Shown: positions 16,518 to 25,918, counted from the stretch's first letter. The stretch: DNA of 64,000 nucleotides from an uncultured Dehalococcoidia bacterium (GCA_958295865.1 CATQHF010000005.1:248001-312000); one strand, 5' to 3'. Notes: a model not told the origin generated them from the letters alone. Numbers and translations are program-made.

Positions 16518-17969
16518 CTATGCTGCCGATAGTGGCTGCCTGTACCAGCAGTCTTCGTTCTCGTCCCTGAACAGCACAAGACGACGTCCCCCGACATCGG
16601 TAACGCTGAAGTAGCTTCGCGCCACCGGCTTCGGCAGCCACCACAGGTCGAAGCGCCACAAGTCGTCTATGCCGACTATCTTCCGCCAGCCTTTGTTCAA
16701 TCGGACTGCCAGTGGACGGCGCGCCTCACCCTCCCGCACCGTTACAGGAATCGGTGAGTGAAGAGGCGTGAAGGCATCGTAGTGGGCTGGGTCCACCGGG
16801 ACCTTCAGAGCGCGCATCTCTGGCACAGGATGCCATGGCGCGACCTCCACTACGCGATGGAGTACGGGAACGCTCTGCATTCTTGCCCGAAGTTTCCTGT
16901 CCATATCCGCTATCCGGTCCGGCTTTCTGTCTCTCACATCTTCCAGTAGTCCAAGTTGCCTGCCGGACTCCGCCCTGATGTCTCCTATCGTCAGCGTTAG
17001 GTCTTCCACGGGAGCGTCCGGCGAATGCGCTTCGATTCGGTCTTTGACCAACTGAGATGCGCTCTTCCAGTCGCCTACGGGATCCTTGAAGCGAACGGAT
17101 TGCGTCCACGGCATGCCGCCCGTCACCGTGGAGGTTAGATTGGCCGCACTCGCGAGTCTGTGCCGGAGCTGCGGTCTGGAATATGCGCGCTGCATCAGGA
17201 TATCCACCGTTGTGAGCAGCAGCTCGATGGATGTCGATGCGAATGGCAAGGAAGCATACTCCACTATTGCCGCTTCCTGCTTGATTGGAACTACCGGACG
17301 GTCGTCTATGCCACGGCACAGTTCCCACGCTAGTCGTCCCTCTCGTCCGAAGCGGTCGATCAGCATGTCGCGGGAAAGAGAGGCTACTTCGCCCATGCTG
17401 TGAACGCCGAAGCCGCGCAGCGAGTTCTTCAGCTCGTCGGATAGTGGCAGAAGTTTGATGGGCAAGGGCGCAAGGAATCCCACGGTATCCGAGGGGCAAA
17501 CAGCGACGCCCGGCGCAGAAGTGGTTCGAGCCGCTATGTAGGAAGCGAACTTCGAGCCACCCACTCCGACACGCGCGCCTAAGTGCATGGGAACCGCGTC
17601 AAGCAGCGCAGCCGCCACCGCCTTTTCGCCGCCATACAGAAGCTCCAGCCCGTCGATGCGCGCGTATGCTGTGCCGAGTTCGGCGGGTTCAACGCGGTCG
17701 CCGACCTGAAGCAGCGCCTCGATGACACTCCCGAATACGCGTCGATAGTACGGCTCTTCCGCATCGAGTATAATGAGACCGTTGTGGTAGGACATGGCCT
17801 GTTCCAGAGTCATTCCCGCCCTTGCGGAGGCCCCTGCGGAGCTGTCAACTACCAGGGGCTTCCCATTTGTCCTGTCCACCACGGCTATCGGGCTGTCTTT
17901 CAGGTGTGTGTGTCTTTGCAGTTCCGCTTTGGCTCTCATATGTGTGATGAGTACGCAGGCAATCCTCAT
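16518..17969 (-). CDS. imuB: ImuB-like Y-family polymerase homologue
   Basis: 483 residues. The N-terminus MRIACVLI lacks the DxD metal site of active Y-family polymerases, while ARIDGLELLYG corresponds to their second motif; the C-terminal third (after ~350) is the ImuB-specific extension. ImuB is a catalytically inactive adapter linking DnaE2 to the clamp. First gene of imuB-dnaE2-SRAP. No imuA/SulA-like gene is beside it, unlike the classical cassette. A LexA-box-like sequence lies 50 bases upstream. Confidence 0.88.
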   Translation of the reverse strand: MRIACVLITHMRAKAELQRHTHLKDSPIAVVDRTNGKPLVVDSSAGASARAGMTLEQAMSYHNGLIILDAEEPYYRRVFGSVIEALLQVGDRVEPAELGTAYARIDGLELLYGGEKAVAAALLDAVPMHLGARVGVGGSKFASYIAARTTSAPGVAVCPSDTVGFLAPLPIKLLPLSDELKNSLRGFGVHSMGEVASLSRDMLIDRFGREGRLAWELCRGIDDRPVVPIKQEAAIVEYASLPFASTSIELLLTTVDILMQRAYSRPQLRHRLASAANLTSTVTGGMPWTQSVRFKDPVGDWKSASQLVKDRIEAHSPDAPVEDLTLTIGDIRAESGRQLGLLEDVRDRKPDRIADMDRKLRARMQSVPVLHRVVEVAPWHPVPEMRALKVPVDPAHYDAFTPLHSPIPVTVREGEARRPLAVRLNKGWRKIVGIDDLWRFDLWWLPKPVARSYFSVTDVGGRRLVLFRDENEDCWYRQPLSAA

Positions 17970-18018
17970 ATCTCCTCCACTATCATTCCGTACCAGGATA
18001 GCGCAAGATAAATCTTAA

Positions 18019-18032
18019 CGAACAAATGTGCT
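18019..18032. promoter_or_regulatory. LexA (SOS) box-like site upstream of imuB
   Basis: CGAACAAATGTGCT matches the Gram-positive consensus CGAACRNRYGTTYC at 12 of 14 positions (mismatches at T12 and the final C). Its place 50 bases before imuB fits SOS control of a mutagenesis operon. Confidence 0.5.
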
Positions 18033-18114
18033 TTGTGTCAACCGTCAATACCGACACAACTTGATCTGTTCGGATTAACCCAACCTTGTGGCAAGGTGAA
18101 AGTGAGCTAGTCAG

Positions 18115-18420
18115 ATGTGGACATTGGAACTCATTGGGTTCGTCGCATCACTTCTGGTAGGGCTAGTTATAGGCTATATGAGAGGCCCGTGGAGCAGCGT
18201 TGGACTTTCGGTATTGTCGGGAATTGTGTTTATTGCCGCCTGGTTGTATTTTTACATCGCTGTCGTCGTAGTCGGTTACATTACCCTGCCGCTTCTAGGC
18301 ATATCGCACTGGGACAGAAGCGTCAATTCCAAGCTCGACCTCTTCGCCATCCATATTGGAGGCTCCCTGGTCGCGTTGCTAATATCATTCTCCACCTCTA
18401 TGCGCTTCAAGCCCAAGTAG
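18115..18420 (+). CDS. Small membrane protein
   Basis: 101 residues with three or four hydrophobic segments (about 5-22, 29-55, 55-62 and 82-95) and a basic C-terminus. No family recognised. Lies between the divergent imuB and the partition genes. Confidence 0.55.
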   Translation: MWTLELIGFVASLLVGLVIGYMRGPWSSVGLSVLSGIVFIAAWLYFYIAVVVVGYITLPLLGISHWDRSVNSKLDLFAIHIGGSLVALLISFSTSMRFKPK

Positions 18421-18527
18421 CGGTGACGGACTGTCCGCGGCTCCGGAATGTCTTCGCTGCGCCCGGAATTTGAGGATACACTTCGCATTTCCTCACAGAT
18501 CTCAAAGAAACTTTAATCTCATGTAAC

Positions 18528-18556
18528 TTGACACCTCTACACATAGTCGTTAAGTT
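18528..18556 (+). promoter_or_regulatory. Probable parA promoter
   Basis: TTGACA (18528-18533), 17 bases, TAAGTT (18551-18556). The inverted repeat at 18565-18600 begins about where transcription would start, as expected for an autoregulated partition operon. Confidence 0.55.
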
Positions 18557-18564
18557 ATATTCAT

Positions 18565-18600
18565 TACTTACTATTTATGCGCCTAGTTATTTAGTAAGTA
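18565..18600. promoter_or_regulatory. Operator/centromere candidate 1
   Basis: TACTTACTA (18565-18573) and TAGTAAGTA (18592-18600) are perfect 9-bp arms separated by 18 bases that contain CCTAGTT. A second site with the same 18-base spacing and CCTAGTT is at 20129-20162. Confidence 0.55.
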
Positions 18601-18627
18601 CAATTCCTGACCGACGAGCGAGACGAT

Positions 18628-19302
18628 ATGATTGTTGCAGTTGCAGGCGAAAAAGGCGGATGCGGCAAGACGTCCCTCGCGGTGCATCTCTCTGGATGGC
18701 GCGCCTGCGCCGGTAGAGATGTAATGCTCGTTGATGCGGACAGACAAGGAAGCGCAACCCTTTGGGTGGAATCCCGACTTGAACGGGAAATCTCCGCTCC
18801 GAAGACCGTAAGGCAATTCGACAGAGGACTGCGACGCGCTATCAGGGATCTATCCAAGCGTTACGACGATGTTGTAGTGGATATAGGCTCAGGGGATGGA
18901 GCGGCTATCGAGGCGGTGCTGCGTGTCGCTCACTGCGTAGTAATCCCGGTGCAGCCGAACGGTCTCGATGTATGGACGATACAGCTCTTGGATGAACTCG
19001 CTTCGGAGGCTCTTGAGATCAACGACGACCTGAGAGTCTTTTCAGTGATAAACCGCGCGTCCACCCATCATGCGGGAAGAGACGTGTCGGCGGCGGCGGA
19101 AGCGCTGCGAACATTCGAAGAAGTGGGATATTCCGAACTGGTAATTCGAGAACGCTCCTCAATCAGGCGGGCGGTGCCGGCAGGATTGCTAGTCGATGAG
19201 TACAGGCCGGTTGACCGAAAGGGCATAGCTGAGGTTGAGGCGATACACCGGCTTGTATATGGCAACCTCCCACCTTTGAGCGGTAGCGTCGCTGGAGAAT
19301 GA
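18628..19302 (+). CDS. parA: ParA-family partition ATPase
   Basis: 224 residues, short ParF-like type without an N-terminal HTH. Deviant Walker A GEKGGCGKTS (residues 7-16, with the extra Lys), Walker A' MLVDADRQGSAT, and Walker B-like VVVDIGSGDG. ATP-dependent DNA binding moves plasmid-type DNA to daughter cells together with a centromere-binding partner, here the basic ribbon-helix-helix-like protein that starts 8 bases after the parA stop. Presence suggests the element can exist, or once existed, as an autonomous replicon. Confidence 0.93.
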   Translation: MIVAVAGEKGGCGKTSLAVHLSGWRACAGRDVMLVDADRQGSATLWVESRLEREISAPKTVRQFDRGLRRAIRDLSKRYDDVVVDIGSGDGAAIEAVLRVAHCVVIPVQPNGLDVWTIQLLDELASEALEINDDLRVFSVINRASTHHAGRDVSAAAEALRTFEEVGYSELVIRERSSIRRAVPAGLLVDEYRPVDRKGIAEVEAIHRLVYGNLPPLSGSVAGE

Positions 19303-19309
19303 ACAAGAT

Positions 19310-19579
19310 ATGACGACCATAAACATGAGACGGCCCGGAGGCAATGAGGAAAGGCGTGGACGCAGGTCGAGCGGTTCGCCGTCTTCCAGAGGTCCACGAC
19401 GCACCATTGATGCCGAAGGAGACATCTATCACAAGCTCAGTATGGATGTGTCCGAAGAACTTTATAACAGAATCAAGGTAGCGGCGGCGCTCGAAGGAGT
19501 GCCTATCAGAGACTTCGCCCTACGCGTTGTGATTCCGGAAGTCGATCGCGTGTATAAGAAACACGGACTTGACAGCTAA
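19310..19579 (+). CDS. ParG/Omega-like ribbon-helix-helix partition protein
   Basis: 89 residues. A flexible Arg/Gly/Ser-rich N-terminus (to ~35) precedes KLSMDVSEELYNRIKVAAAL and EGVPIRDFALRVVIPEV, the strand-helix-helix pattern of RHH DNA-binding proteins. Size, mobile basic tail and position after parA match ParG-like centromere binders, which also repress their own promoter. Likely binds the 18-base-spaced inverted repeats. Confidence 0.75.
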   Translation: MTTINMRRPGGNEERRGRRSSGSPSSRGPRRTIDAEGDIYHKLSMDVSEELYNRIKVAAALEGVPIRDFALRVVIPEVDRVYKKHGLDS

Positions 19580-19604
19580 TGTGAAGAAAGGCTCGTAGAG
19601 CATA

Positions 19605-20003
19605 ATGGCGCTCCAACGCATCCAACGTTCAAGACGCAAGGGCAGCCGTCAGCCCCCGAATACCATCTACGGGGGACGTCCCTCGAAGTGGGCCAACCCG
19701 TACATTATAGGCCGAGGGTTTACACGAGAAGAGTCGCTTGACGCGTTCCGCGCCGCTTTCTGGTCAGGACACCTGCCGGCGACCCCACCCATAGCGCGCC
19801 TGGAATTGTCCAAATATGACTACATTTCTTGCTGGTGCAGAGATGACCAGTCATGTCACTGCGATGAGTATGTATTGGCAGTGAACTGCTATGCCCTCGG
19901 ACAGTGTCTTCACTGCCAAAGATATTTACATGGAGCGACTTTGAGTGAGTGGCGCACGCTGGCGCGCAGCGCCTGCACACATTGTGGACGCAAGGGTTGG
20001 TGA
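19605..20003 (+). CDS. DUF4326 protein
   Basis: 132 residues. The DUF4326 pattern is clear: YGGRPSKWANPY near residue 25, RAAFWSGHL, and CWCRDDQSCHCDEYVLAVN. An extra C-terminal zinc-ribbon-like part adds CLHCQRYL and CTHCGRKGW. The domain is frequent in phages and plasmids; its activity is unknown. Downstream of the partition genes on the same strand. Confidence 0.8.
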   Translation: MALQRIQRSRRKGSRQPPNTIYGGRPSKWANPYIIGRGFTREESLDAFRAAFWSGHLPATPPIARLELSKYDYISCWCRDDQSCHCDEYVLAVNCYALGQCLHCQRYLHGATLSEWRTLARSACTHCGRKGW

Positions 20004-20083
20004 GCCTCTCATAGAGGCTAGGAGCGACTACTCAAACGCCACCACGATAATCGGACTTAATGATACCTGATAGAGGCATTCTA

Positions 20084-20115
20084 AAATACACCGTTGCGCC
20101 GCTGCCGGTGTATTT
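20084..20115. promoter_or_regulatory. Inverted repeat between DUF4326 and the DnaC-like gene
   Basis: AAATACACCG (20084-20093) and CGGTGTATTT (20106-20115), perfect 10-bp arms, 12-base loop. No U-tract on either side, so operator or RNA hairpin rather than a clear terminator. Confidence 0.5.
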
Positions 20116-20128
20116 GCCAATAACTCAT

Positions 20129-20162
20129 TAACTCTATACCTAGTTTTTTGGTTTTAGAGTTA
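20129..20162. promoter_or_regulatory. Operator candidate 2
   Basis: TAACTCTA (20129-20136) and TAGAGTTA (20155-20162), 18-base spacer containing CCTAGTT, as in the site before parA. Covers the first possible start codon of the next gene. Confidence 0.5.
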
Positions 20163-20200
20163 TGTACTTAATGATTAAGGGTTTCATCACGGACACAACT

Positions 20201-21565
20201 ATGACGGGCGAATCACTTGCCAGCATTCTGCGGCGTATCAAGGCACAGCGCGAAATCCATGATACGCAGCCTGCCCATAGACCTGCGCCGGAAGCGCCGG
20301 CTCAGCCGCAGGTGGCAGCTTGTCCGACATGCAACGACCGTGGCTGGTTCACTCCAACGGTGCCGGTGGGACATTCGGATTTCGGCAAAGTTCAATCCTG
20401 TGTGTGCCAACAGCAACCACTTCAGGCTGATAGGCTACGAAGACTTCGCATGTACAGCAATCTGGAGCAGATGGAGCGCTTTACCTTCGAATCTATTGAC
20501 GAGGACAGGCCGAACACCGACAACGCCGAACTATTCCAACGAGCCCTAGTCGCTGCTATAACCTTCGCACAAGAACCGTCCGGCTGGCTCATCTTCACTG
20601 GGCCGGCCGGTTCGGGCAAGACGCATCTTGCGGCATCCATCGCCAACCGTCTGATAGCCTCTGGATGTCCGGTTCTCTTCGTCGAAGTATCGGACTTGCT
20701 GGACGAGCTGCGCTCCGGCTATGCCCCCGACAACCCGATGCCATTCAGCGAAATATACCAGAGGGTTGCCGACGCTGACGTCCTCATACTGGACGCGCTC
20801 GGTAGTCACAGCAGCACCGCTTGGGCGCGGGAGAAGCTCCACCAGCTCATCAATCACAGATTCAATGGCAACCTTCCCACCGTATTTACCCTCAGCTGTC
20901 CTTTGGAGGACCTTGAGCCGCATCTACGGGTAAGACTTGAAGAAGCGCCTGAATCAAATATCGTTTCGACGAGCATAACCGCCGCGGCTGCCGGTGGGCA
21001 CGGTATGAGCTTACCGCATCCATCCGCGCTTGAACGAATGCGCTTCGACACATTCCACCCGCATGGCACAATCCGCGAATGCGATACCCTGACTGCCGCT
21101 CAGGACGCTGCCCGCACATTCGCTGATTCTCCGCAAGGTTGGCTGGTTCTGAGCGGACCTCACGGCGTAGGGAAAACACACCTTGCCGTTGCAATCACGG
21201 CCGAACTTCTAGGGCGATATGATGTGTATTTCGCGCGTGTACAGCAGCTGATGTATCGCCTGCAATCCGGCTTTCATGCCGGCGTTTCTCAGAACTCATT
21301 CGAGGCTCTCTTCGGAGCGGTCGCGGATGCCGAAGTTCTCGTGTTGGACGACCTAGGCGCAGAGAACGACTCCGAGTGGACACGCGCCACTTTGCAGGAA
21401 CTACTTTCTCACCGCTACGATGCTCGCATGCCCACAGTCGTTACGACATTTATCGATATGACCGCCGAATCCGGCGCGATAGCCTCTCGTCTTTGCGATC
21501 GCTCAATCAGCCGGGTTATCAGCATGTCCGCGCCTGACTACCGCAGAACTCTCCCTAGCGATTAG
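20201..21565 (+). CDS. DnaC/IstB-like protein with two AAA+ domains
   Basis: 454 residues from ATG 20201 (an earlier ATG at 20162 lies inside the operator palindrome). An N-terminal zinc-knuckle CPTCNDRGW ... CVC (about residues 41-76) is typical of DnaC-type loaders. Two complete ATPase units follow: Walker A TGPAGSGKTHLA with VLILDALGS, then Walker A SGPHGVGKTHLA with VLVLDDLGAE. Helicase loaders normally have one such unit; the duplication is unusual. Probably loads a replicative helicase at the element's origin, or acts as a heteromeric-like loader within one chain. Confidence 0.87.
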   Translation: MTGESLASILRRIKAQREIHDTQPAHRPAPEAPAQPQVAACPTCNDRGWFTPTVPVGHSDFGKVQSCVCQQQPLQADRLRRLRMYSNLEQMERFTFESIDEDRPNTDNAELFQRALVAAITFAQEPSGWLIFTGPAGSGKTHLAASIANRLIASGCPVLFVEVSDLLDELRSGYAPDNPMPFSEIYQRVADADVLILDALGSHSSTAWAREKLHQLINHRFNGNLPTVFTLSCPLEDLEPHLRVRLEEAPESNIVSTSITAAAAGGHGMSLPHPSALERMRFDTFHPHGTIRECDTLTAAQDAARTFADSPQGWLVLSGPHGVGKTHLAVAITAELLGRYDVYFARVQQLMYRLQSGFHAGVSQNSFEALFGAVADAEVLVLDDLGAENDSEWTRATLQELLSHRYDARMPTVVTTFIDMTAESGAIASRLCDRSISRVISMSAPDYRRTLPSD

Positions 21566-21702
21566 CGATCGCGCCGGACGCGAGCATATCTCCCATATGC
21601 GCCGATTGCGTGGACAGCGCATCCTTGCCAATGGCGGGCTGATGCAGGCCTGTTGGCATTCAAGTTGCCGGCATGCCCTGTCAATGCGTACCTCTGCCAC
21701 CG

Positions 21703-23382
21703 TCACTCGGGAAATAGCGTGAGCAAGCCACGGTATTCGCGTATCCCCTTCACGCCAGCGGGATCGCTGATGGTCAACGTGCCCAGCGCGTCTCTCGCAA
21801 GGCTTCTGCCGGAGTCGGACAAGTCAACTTTAGTCTGCCACTGCGGTACGGCTTCACGGGCGTCAATATGTAGGAGAAAGTGTGTTGGCGTACCCACCAG
21901 CTCGATCGCCTGTCTGAAGGCATCGTCGGAGAGCAGGGACTCTCCGCCCCCGACCTGCACGATTGCGGTTGAGCGCGCCGTCTCGTCGGATCCCGACAGT
22001 ATCAACCAGCCGTCGGTGATTGCGACGACCGGCTCGATGCCCCGCCCGTTCTCGGCGATTTTCCATGAGGTGATAGCGCCTTCGATGTTCGTAGGCTGCA
22101 AGTTCAGCCCCAGAAGGGACAGATTATCGAACGCTACGGTTATGGACCTTTCAAGTGTCTGTTCCGCCTCATCCTTGAGAGAGACGCCAACTGTGGCGTT
22201 GCTGAGCGGATATGCGTCGTCCGTTCGCAGAGAGCCGAGCGCCAGAAATAGCTCCCCTTGAAGATGCGCCAGTATATCGCGTTCCATATCTATGCCTAAC
22301 GCAAGTCCCATGCTGTCGAGGACCAGATTCAGGGCGGAGACGAGGTCCGTGTTGTCGAGACTGCCCTCGACCATCCTCCCAAGAATGTGGGTGTCGAATG
22401 GCGCTGATGGTGTCTGGGAGGGTACCTGCAAGCGCTGTTCAGCAAGCGCCCTGCGCCAGTCTTCGATGTCGGGGTCGAATCCGACGGCCAGCAAGAAGCT
22501 TGTGTCAACAGGCACTTGGGCCGCGGGATTTTCGGCGAAGGCGGTCGGTTCAAGGATTTCATCGTCCTCATCAGGGTGTGCGAGATTGAACAGGATGCCC
22601 TCGTCGCGCCATCCTGCGGCGACTACGACCCATTCCGGCATGTCGATGTCGTAAAATCCTCCCAATCCCGAACTCTGTCCGGGAGACAGTGAGTTGAGGA
22701 GTGGCGCAGGTTTGATGAACACCGAGGCAAAGCGATCAGTGAGCATATTTTCACGAGCCGACTGGAAAGCTGCGCTTTCGTATAGGCTCGAATCGGGGTT
22801 GGCGATAGTGTGAACGATGGACTCGTAGGTAGGCGTGTTGGAGGCGACTATGAATAATCTGTCCGATAGCGCGAATGTCGGTACAGCGTGGGCGCCCGAC
22901 TCGACGGACCACACCTCAAAGTCGCCATCCTCTGCTCGCTCGTATTTCGCAGACCGCATAGCCACCGTCTCATTGGCAATCTCCTGTACGGTGACTGCCG
23001 CTTTATCCCTGTCCTTTACCCGCGCTGTCAGCGTCAAGGAGCGCCCATCCGCTGCCATTCCAAAGGCGACTTCCTCCCCCAACCACTCCCTGATTCTGCC
23101 GATGTCCACGTTGAAGGCTTCGGAAAGTTCGCTCTGGATGTCGCTCTGACGCTCCTCAAGTTCGTTAGCTCTGTTCAGTATGGTCCTGAGATGTCCCGCT
23201 GACGATGCCGTCGGGCTTGTTGCGAGCCAGCCAAATGCGAGTGTCGACTCCGGATAGACGCGCGCCAGCGATTCCGGGGCATCGCTTTTCAGCAGCTTGT
23301 ATGCGAACAGTCCAAGTCCCACTATTATGGCCAGCAGCAGTGCGGCTGTGATTGCCTTGACAAAGAATACGGTGGATGGCAT
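21703..23382 (-). CDS. DUF3352 envelope protein
   Basis: 559 residues. One N-terminal membrane anchor (about residues 6-28, AALLLAIIVGLGLFAYKLL) with the rest predicted outside. The order VYPESTLAFGWLATSP near the start, repeated SLTLTARVKD/ERSITVAFD beta units and a C-terminal DALGTLTISDP resemble DUF3352 proteins. Function of the family is unknown. Divergent from the small gene at 23428 with 45 bases between. Confidence 0.8.
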   Translation of the reverse strand: MPSTVFFVKAITAALLLAIIVGLGLFAYKLLKSDAPESLARVYPESTLAFGWLATSPTASSAGHLRTILNRANELEERQSDIQSELSEAFNVDIGRIREWLGEEVAFGMAADGRSLTLTARVKDRDKAAVTVQEIANETVAMRSAKYERAEDGDFEVWSVESGAHAVPTFALSDRLFIVASNTPTYESIVHTIANPDSSLYESAAFQSARENMLTDRFASVFIKPAPLLNSLSPGQSSGLGGFYDIDMPEWVVVAAGWRDEGILFNLAHPDEDDEILEPTAFAENPAAQVPVDTSFLLAVGFDPDIEDWRRALAEQRLQVPSQTPSAPFDTHILGRMVEGSLDNTDLVSALNLVLDSMGLALGIDMERDILAHLQGELFLALGSLRTDDAYPLSNATVGVSLKDEAEQTLERSITVAFDNLSLLGLNLQPTNIEGAITSWKIAENGRGIEPVVAITDGWLILSGSDETARSTAIVQVGGGESLLSDDAFRQAIELVGTPTHFLLHIDAREAVPQWQTKVDLSDSGRSLARDALGTLTISDPAGVKGIREYRGLLTLFPE

Positions 23383-23427
23383 AAGTCAGGTTCCTTAGGG
23401 GGCTATTATGCCCGAGGGGGTTTTCAA

Positions 23428-23748
23428 ATGCTGGAATTTATTCTCCATTGGGGGCTAGTGTTTGTCGTCATCTCTCTGGTCGGCTTAGTAATTTACGCAT
23501 TCCAGAAAATAACGGGGACGACGAACGCTGGCACGCGCCGCCAGTCGCCGGACGCCTATGTCGATGAGAGGGGGCGGCCTAGGTGCGGCAGCTGTGCAAA
23601 GGTCGTCTTCAATGACCATGACCACGCCGAGCGCGCTGTGCAGCGAGCGCTGAGTTACGGCACATATCTGAGGGCGTATTACGAGCGGCGCTGCGGCAAT
23701 TGGCATCTGACATCTCAAAAGCCTCGCGGGGGACGAGGACGTTGGTGA
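23428..23748 (+). CDS. Small membrane-anchored Cys/His protein
   Basis: 106 residues, SD GAGGGGG. One N-terminal transmembrane helix (6-27), then a cytoplasmic-type part with CGSC (52-55), a helix rich in Ala and a final RRCGNWHLTS. The CxxC ... CGxWHLTS pattern suggests one zinc site and occurs in small phage and actinobacterial proteins. Function unknown. Lone plus-strand gene between two minus-strand ones. Confidence 0.7.
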   Translation: MLEFILHWGLVFVVISLVGLVIYAFQKITGTTNAGTRRQSPDAYVDERGRPRCGSCAKVVFNDHDHAERAVQRALSYGTYLRAYYERRCGNWHLTSQKPRGGRGRW

Positions 23749-23906
23749 AAGCAGTGGAACATCCGGCACAGAGCAACCCTCCAGAACCGCCGCACAGAGC
23801 CGTAAATCAAGTCAGCAGCGCCTAACTCTACAGAAGTCCAGAAGCGACTCTCCGTTGGATACAGCGCGACATACCGCCAATTGCGGACGCCCCTAACAAT
23901 AACCGA

Positions 23907-25427
23907 TTAGCGAAGCACATTCATTGCCCCTTCGGTTGGGCAGTCGTCGCTCTTCCTCCCGTCAGGACAGATCGTGTCGCGCCATTCGGCGTCGCGCGTC
24001 CCGGTTGCTCTGTTGAAGTCCGCGCCCGTAAGGTCGGTTCTGACGAATTTCGCGTTCCGCACCTCTGCGCCGCTCAGCAGAGCGTCTTCCAGGTCGGCAT
24101 CGGTGAAGTCTGCGTCTCGCAGGTCGGCATTTCGGAATCTGCCGTCTTCCACGCGCGCGCGCTCAAATATCGCCCGCTGCAAGTCGGCGTTGTCGAACAA
24201 CACCTCCAGCAGAATGGCGCCCGTAAATTCCGCTCGAACCAGTTTGGCTTGAGTGAAGTCTATATCTCTGAGCGTCATGCCGGCGTAAATCGTCTCACGC
24301 AGATTAGCCTGGCTAAAATCGGTCGTCTTGTCGAAGACGACCCTCGTCATGTTTGCTTCCTTCAGATTGGCTTCACTCAAATTGGCTCCCGTAAAGTCGG
24401 TATCGCTAAAGTTCGCGTCCTCAAAGTTCACTCTACGCAGAGAAGCGCCGTTGAAGTTGACCCGATATAAGGCAGCCAGCACAAAAGAAGCCCCATCCAG
24501 CACTGTGCCTTCGCCAAAAGTGCTACGAGATAAATCGGCGGCATTGAAGCTCACATCCAGAAGAAGGGCGTCTTCCGGCCACGTCGTGTTGTGCATGACT
24601 GCTTTGTCGAACGAAACTACTCTGGACAAGTCGGCGCTGCTCAGATCAACGTTTGCCAGGTTCACCTGTTCCAAGAGAGCGCCCGATAGGGAGGCATCCT
24701 TCAATATGGCATCCTTCAAGTTTGCCCTTCTCAAGTCGGCGTTGGTGAGGTTTGCTCCCGTCAGATCGAATCTACGGAGGTCCCTCCCTGAAAAGTCGCA
24801 GCCGACGAGTTGCGCGCCGGGCGCGGGTGTGCATGGCGGTGGCGTCTTTGTCGGCGTTGGCGTGATGGTTGGAGTAACCGTTGCCGTGGCAGTCCCCGTA
24901 GCCGTCGGGGTCGCCGTTGCCGTTGGCAAGGGCGTCGAAGTAGGAGTATCGGTGGGCGTGCCCGTTGGAGTCCTTGTTGGGGTAGGTGTCCTTGTTGCTG
25001 TTGGCGTTCTAGTCGCGGTCGCCGTGAATGTAGCAGTCGCTGTGAATGTGGCGGTCGCAGTCGCGGTGGGCGTAACTGTCGGAGTAGCCGTTGGCGTGAG
25101 GGTAACCGTCGGCGTGTTGGTTCTGGTCGCCAAGATTATGCCGTAAGGCGTTGCAGTAGGCTGTGGAGTCATTGTCGGGATGTCCGTTGGCGTCTCCGTA
25201 GGATTAACTCCTTGTGCGTCCTCCGCTTTCTCTACGCCGTTCCCATTGACTTCCTCTTCCTTCTTCTCCGAGGCGGAGGATGTTGAAGGCGATTCAGAAG
25301 CGTCCGCCTCCTCCTCTGCGCCGCGCGCGAACTGACATCCTGTTAGCAGCAACAAAATCAGCGCCGCAAGCAACCCTGCCCGCAACAGCCCTGCCCGTAT
25401 GGTCGGCTTGGCAGGACTTGACATCAT
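23907..25427 (-). CDS. Pentapeptide-repeat lipoprotein with Thr-Pro-rich stalk
   Basis: 506 residues. Signal peptide with lipobox LTGC (Cys about residue 31). A ~130-residue stalk of TPT/TAT repeats follows, then ~45 pentapeptide repeats of the A(N/D)Lxx type ([18 protein letters not shown]) forming a right-handed beta helix, and a final [13 protein letters not shown]. The start overlaps the stop of the preceding lipoprotein gene (ATGATG/TGA), so they are translationally coupled. An exported pentapeptide protein is unlikely to be a gyrase mimic; a surface role is more likely. Confidence 0.88.
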   Translation of the reverse strand: MMSSPAKPTIRAGLLRAGLLAALILLLLTGCQFARGAEEEADASESPSTSSASEKKEEEVNGNGVEKAEDAQGVNPTETPTDIPTMTPQPTATPYGIILATRTNTPTVTLTPTATPTVTPTATATATFTATATFTATATRTPTATRTPTPTRTPTGTPTDTPTSTPLPTATATPTATGTATATVTPTITPTPTKTPPPCTPAPGAQLVGCDFSGRDLRRFDLTGANLTNADLRRANLKDAILKDASLSGALLEQVNLANVDLSSADLSRVVSFDKAVMHNTTWPEDALLLDVSFNAADLSRSTFGEGTVLDGASFVLAALYRVNFNGASLRRVNFEDANFSDTDFTGANLSEANLKEANMTRVVFDKTTDFSQANLRETIYAGMTLRDIDFTQAKLVRAEFTGAILLEVLFDNADLQRAIFERARVEDGRFRNADLRDADFTDADLEDALLSGAEVRNAKFVRTDLTGADFNRATGTRDAEWRDTICPDGRKSDDCPTEGAMNVLR

Positions 25428-25918
25428 TCCTCGTTCTCCTCGACTATCCTTGCTTGACAGAAGTTGAAAGCCATTCCGATGAACGCCTCAAAACTGTTGT
25501 ACTGTCCGGCTTCGAGTGCCTCCCACATCTTGCGCTCCGACTCCGCAATCTCGCGGTCAACTACTTCCTTCGGCAGGTTCGGGTTCAGATAGGTTCTCGC
25601 CGTACAGTCGGCCATCCACAGCACAATCTCGCGCTCATTTTCGCTGGCGTTCCCTTTCTCCAGCGTGTATTGCGCTTCCGGCGCAGCCCCATCCGCGGCA
25701 TCACCCTTGCCTTCGCGTTCCTTCTTCGCCTGGGCTACGATGTAGTCCTGAAAGGACTGCATCTGAGATTCGAGCGCCGCAAGGCGTTCGCTGTCGGACT
25801 GTCCGCCGCCGGGCGAACTCTCATCATCGCTACCGCAACCTGCCAGAGATAGCGTTACAACGACCAGAGTGACGAACAGGCAGCGTCTAGTCCCCATTAT
25901 GAGTTGCGACTTCGTCAT
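25424..25918 (-). CDS. Small lipoprotein coupled to rpoB
   Basis: 164 residues; ATG at 25918 with GGAGGAA six bases before, lying inside the 3' end of the rpoB gene (32-base overlap). Signal peptide with lipobox LAGC, an acidic Ser/Gly linker, a helical stretch ([20 protein letters not shown]) and a C-terminal helical part with two Cys. Family not recognised. Overlaps guarantee that it is expressed with rpoB and the pentapeptide lipoprotein. Confidence 0.8.
   Translation of the reverse strand: MTKSQLIMGTRRCLFVTLVVVTLSLAGCGSDDESSPGGGQSDSERLAALESQMQSFQDYIVAQAKKEREGKGDAADGAAPEAQYTLEKGNASENEREIVLWMADCTARTYLNPNLPKEVVDREIAESERKMWEALEAGQYNSFEAFIGMAFNFCQARIVEENEE

Noticed and set aside
18628-19302. 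ParA-like gene as a missing imuA
   Set aside because: Deviant Walker A with the ParA lysine and a following RHH gene identify a partition ATPase; ImuA is RecA-like.
24328-25146. Val/Gly-repeat plus-strand frame
   Set aside because: The repeats are the reverse complement of the Thr-Pro stalk of the pentapeptide lipoprotein.
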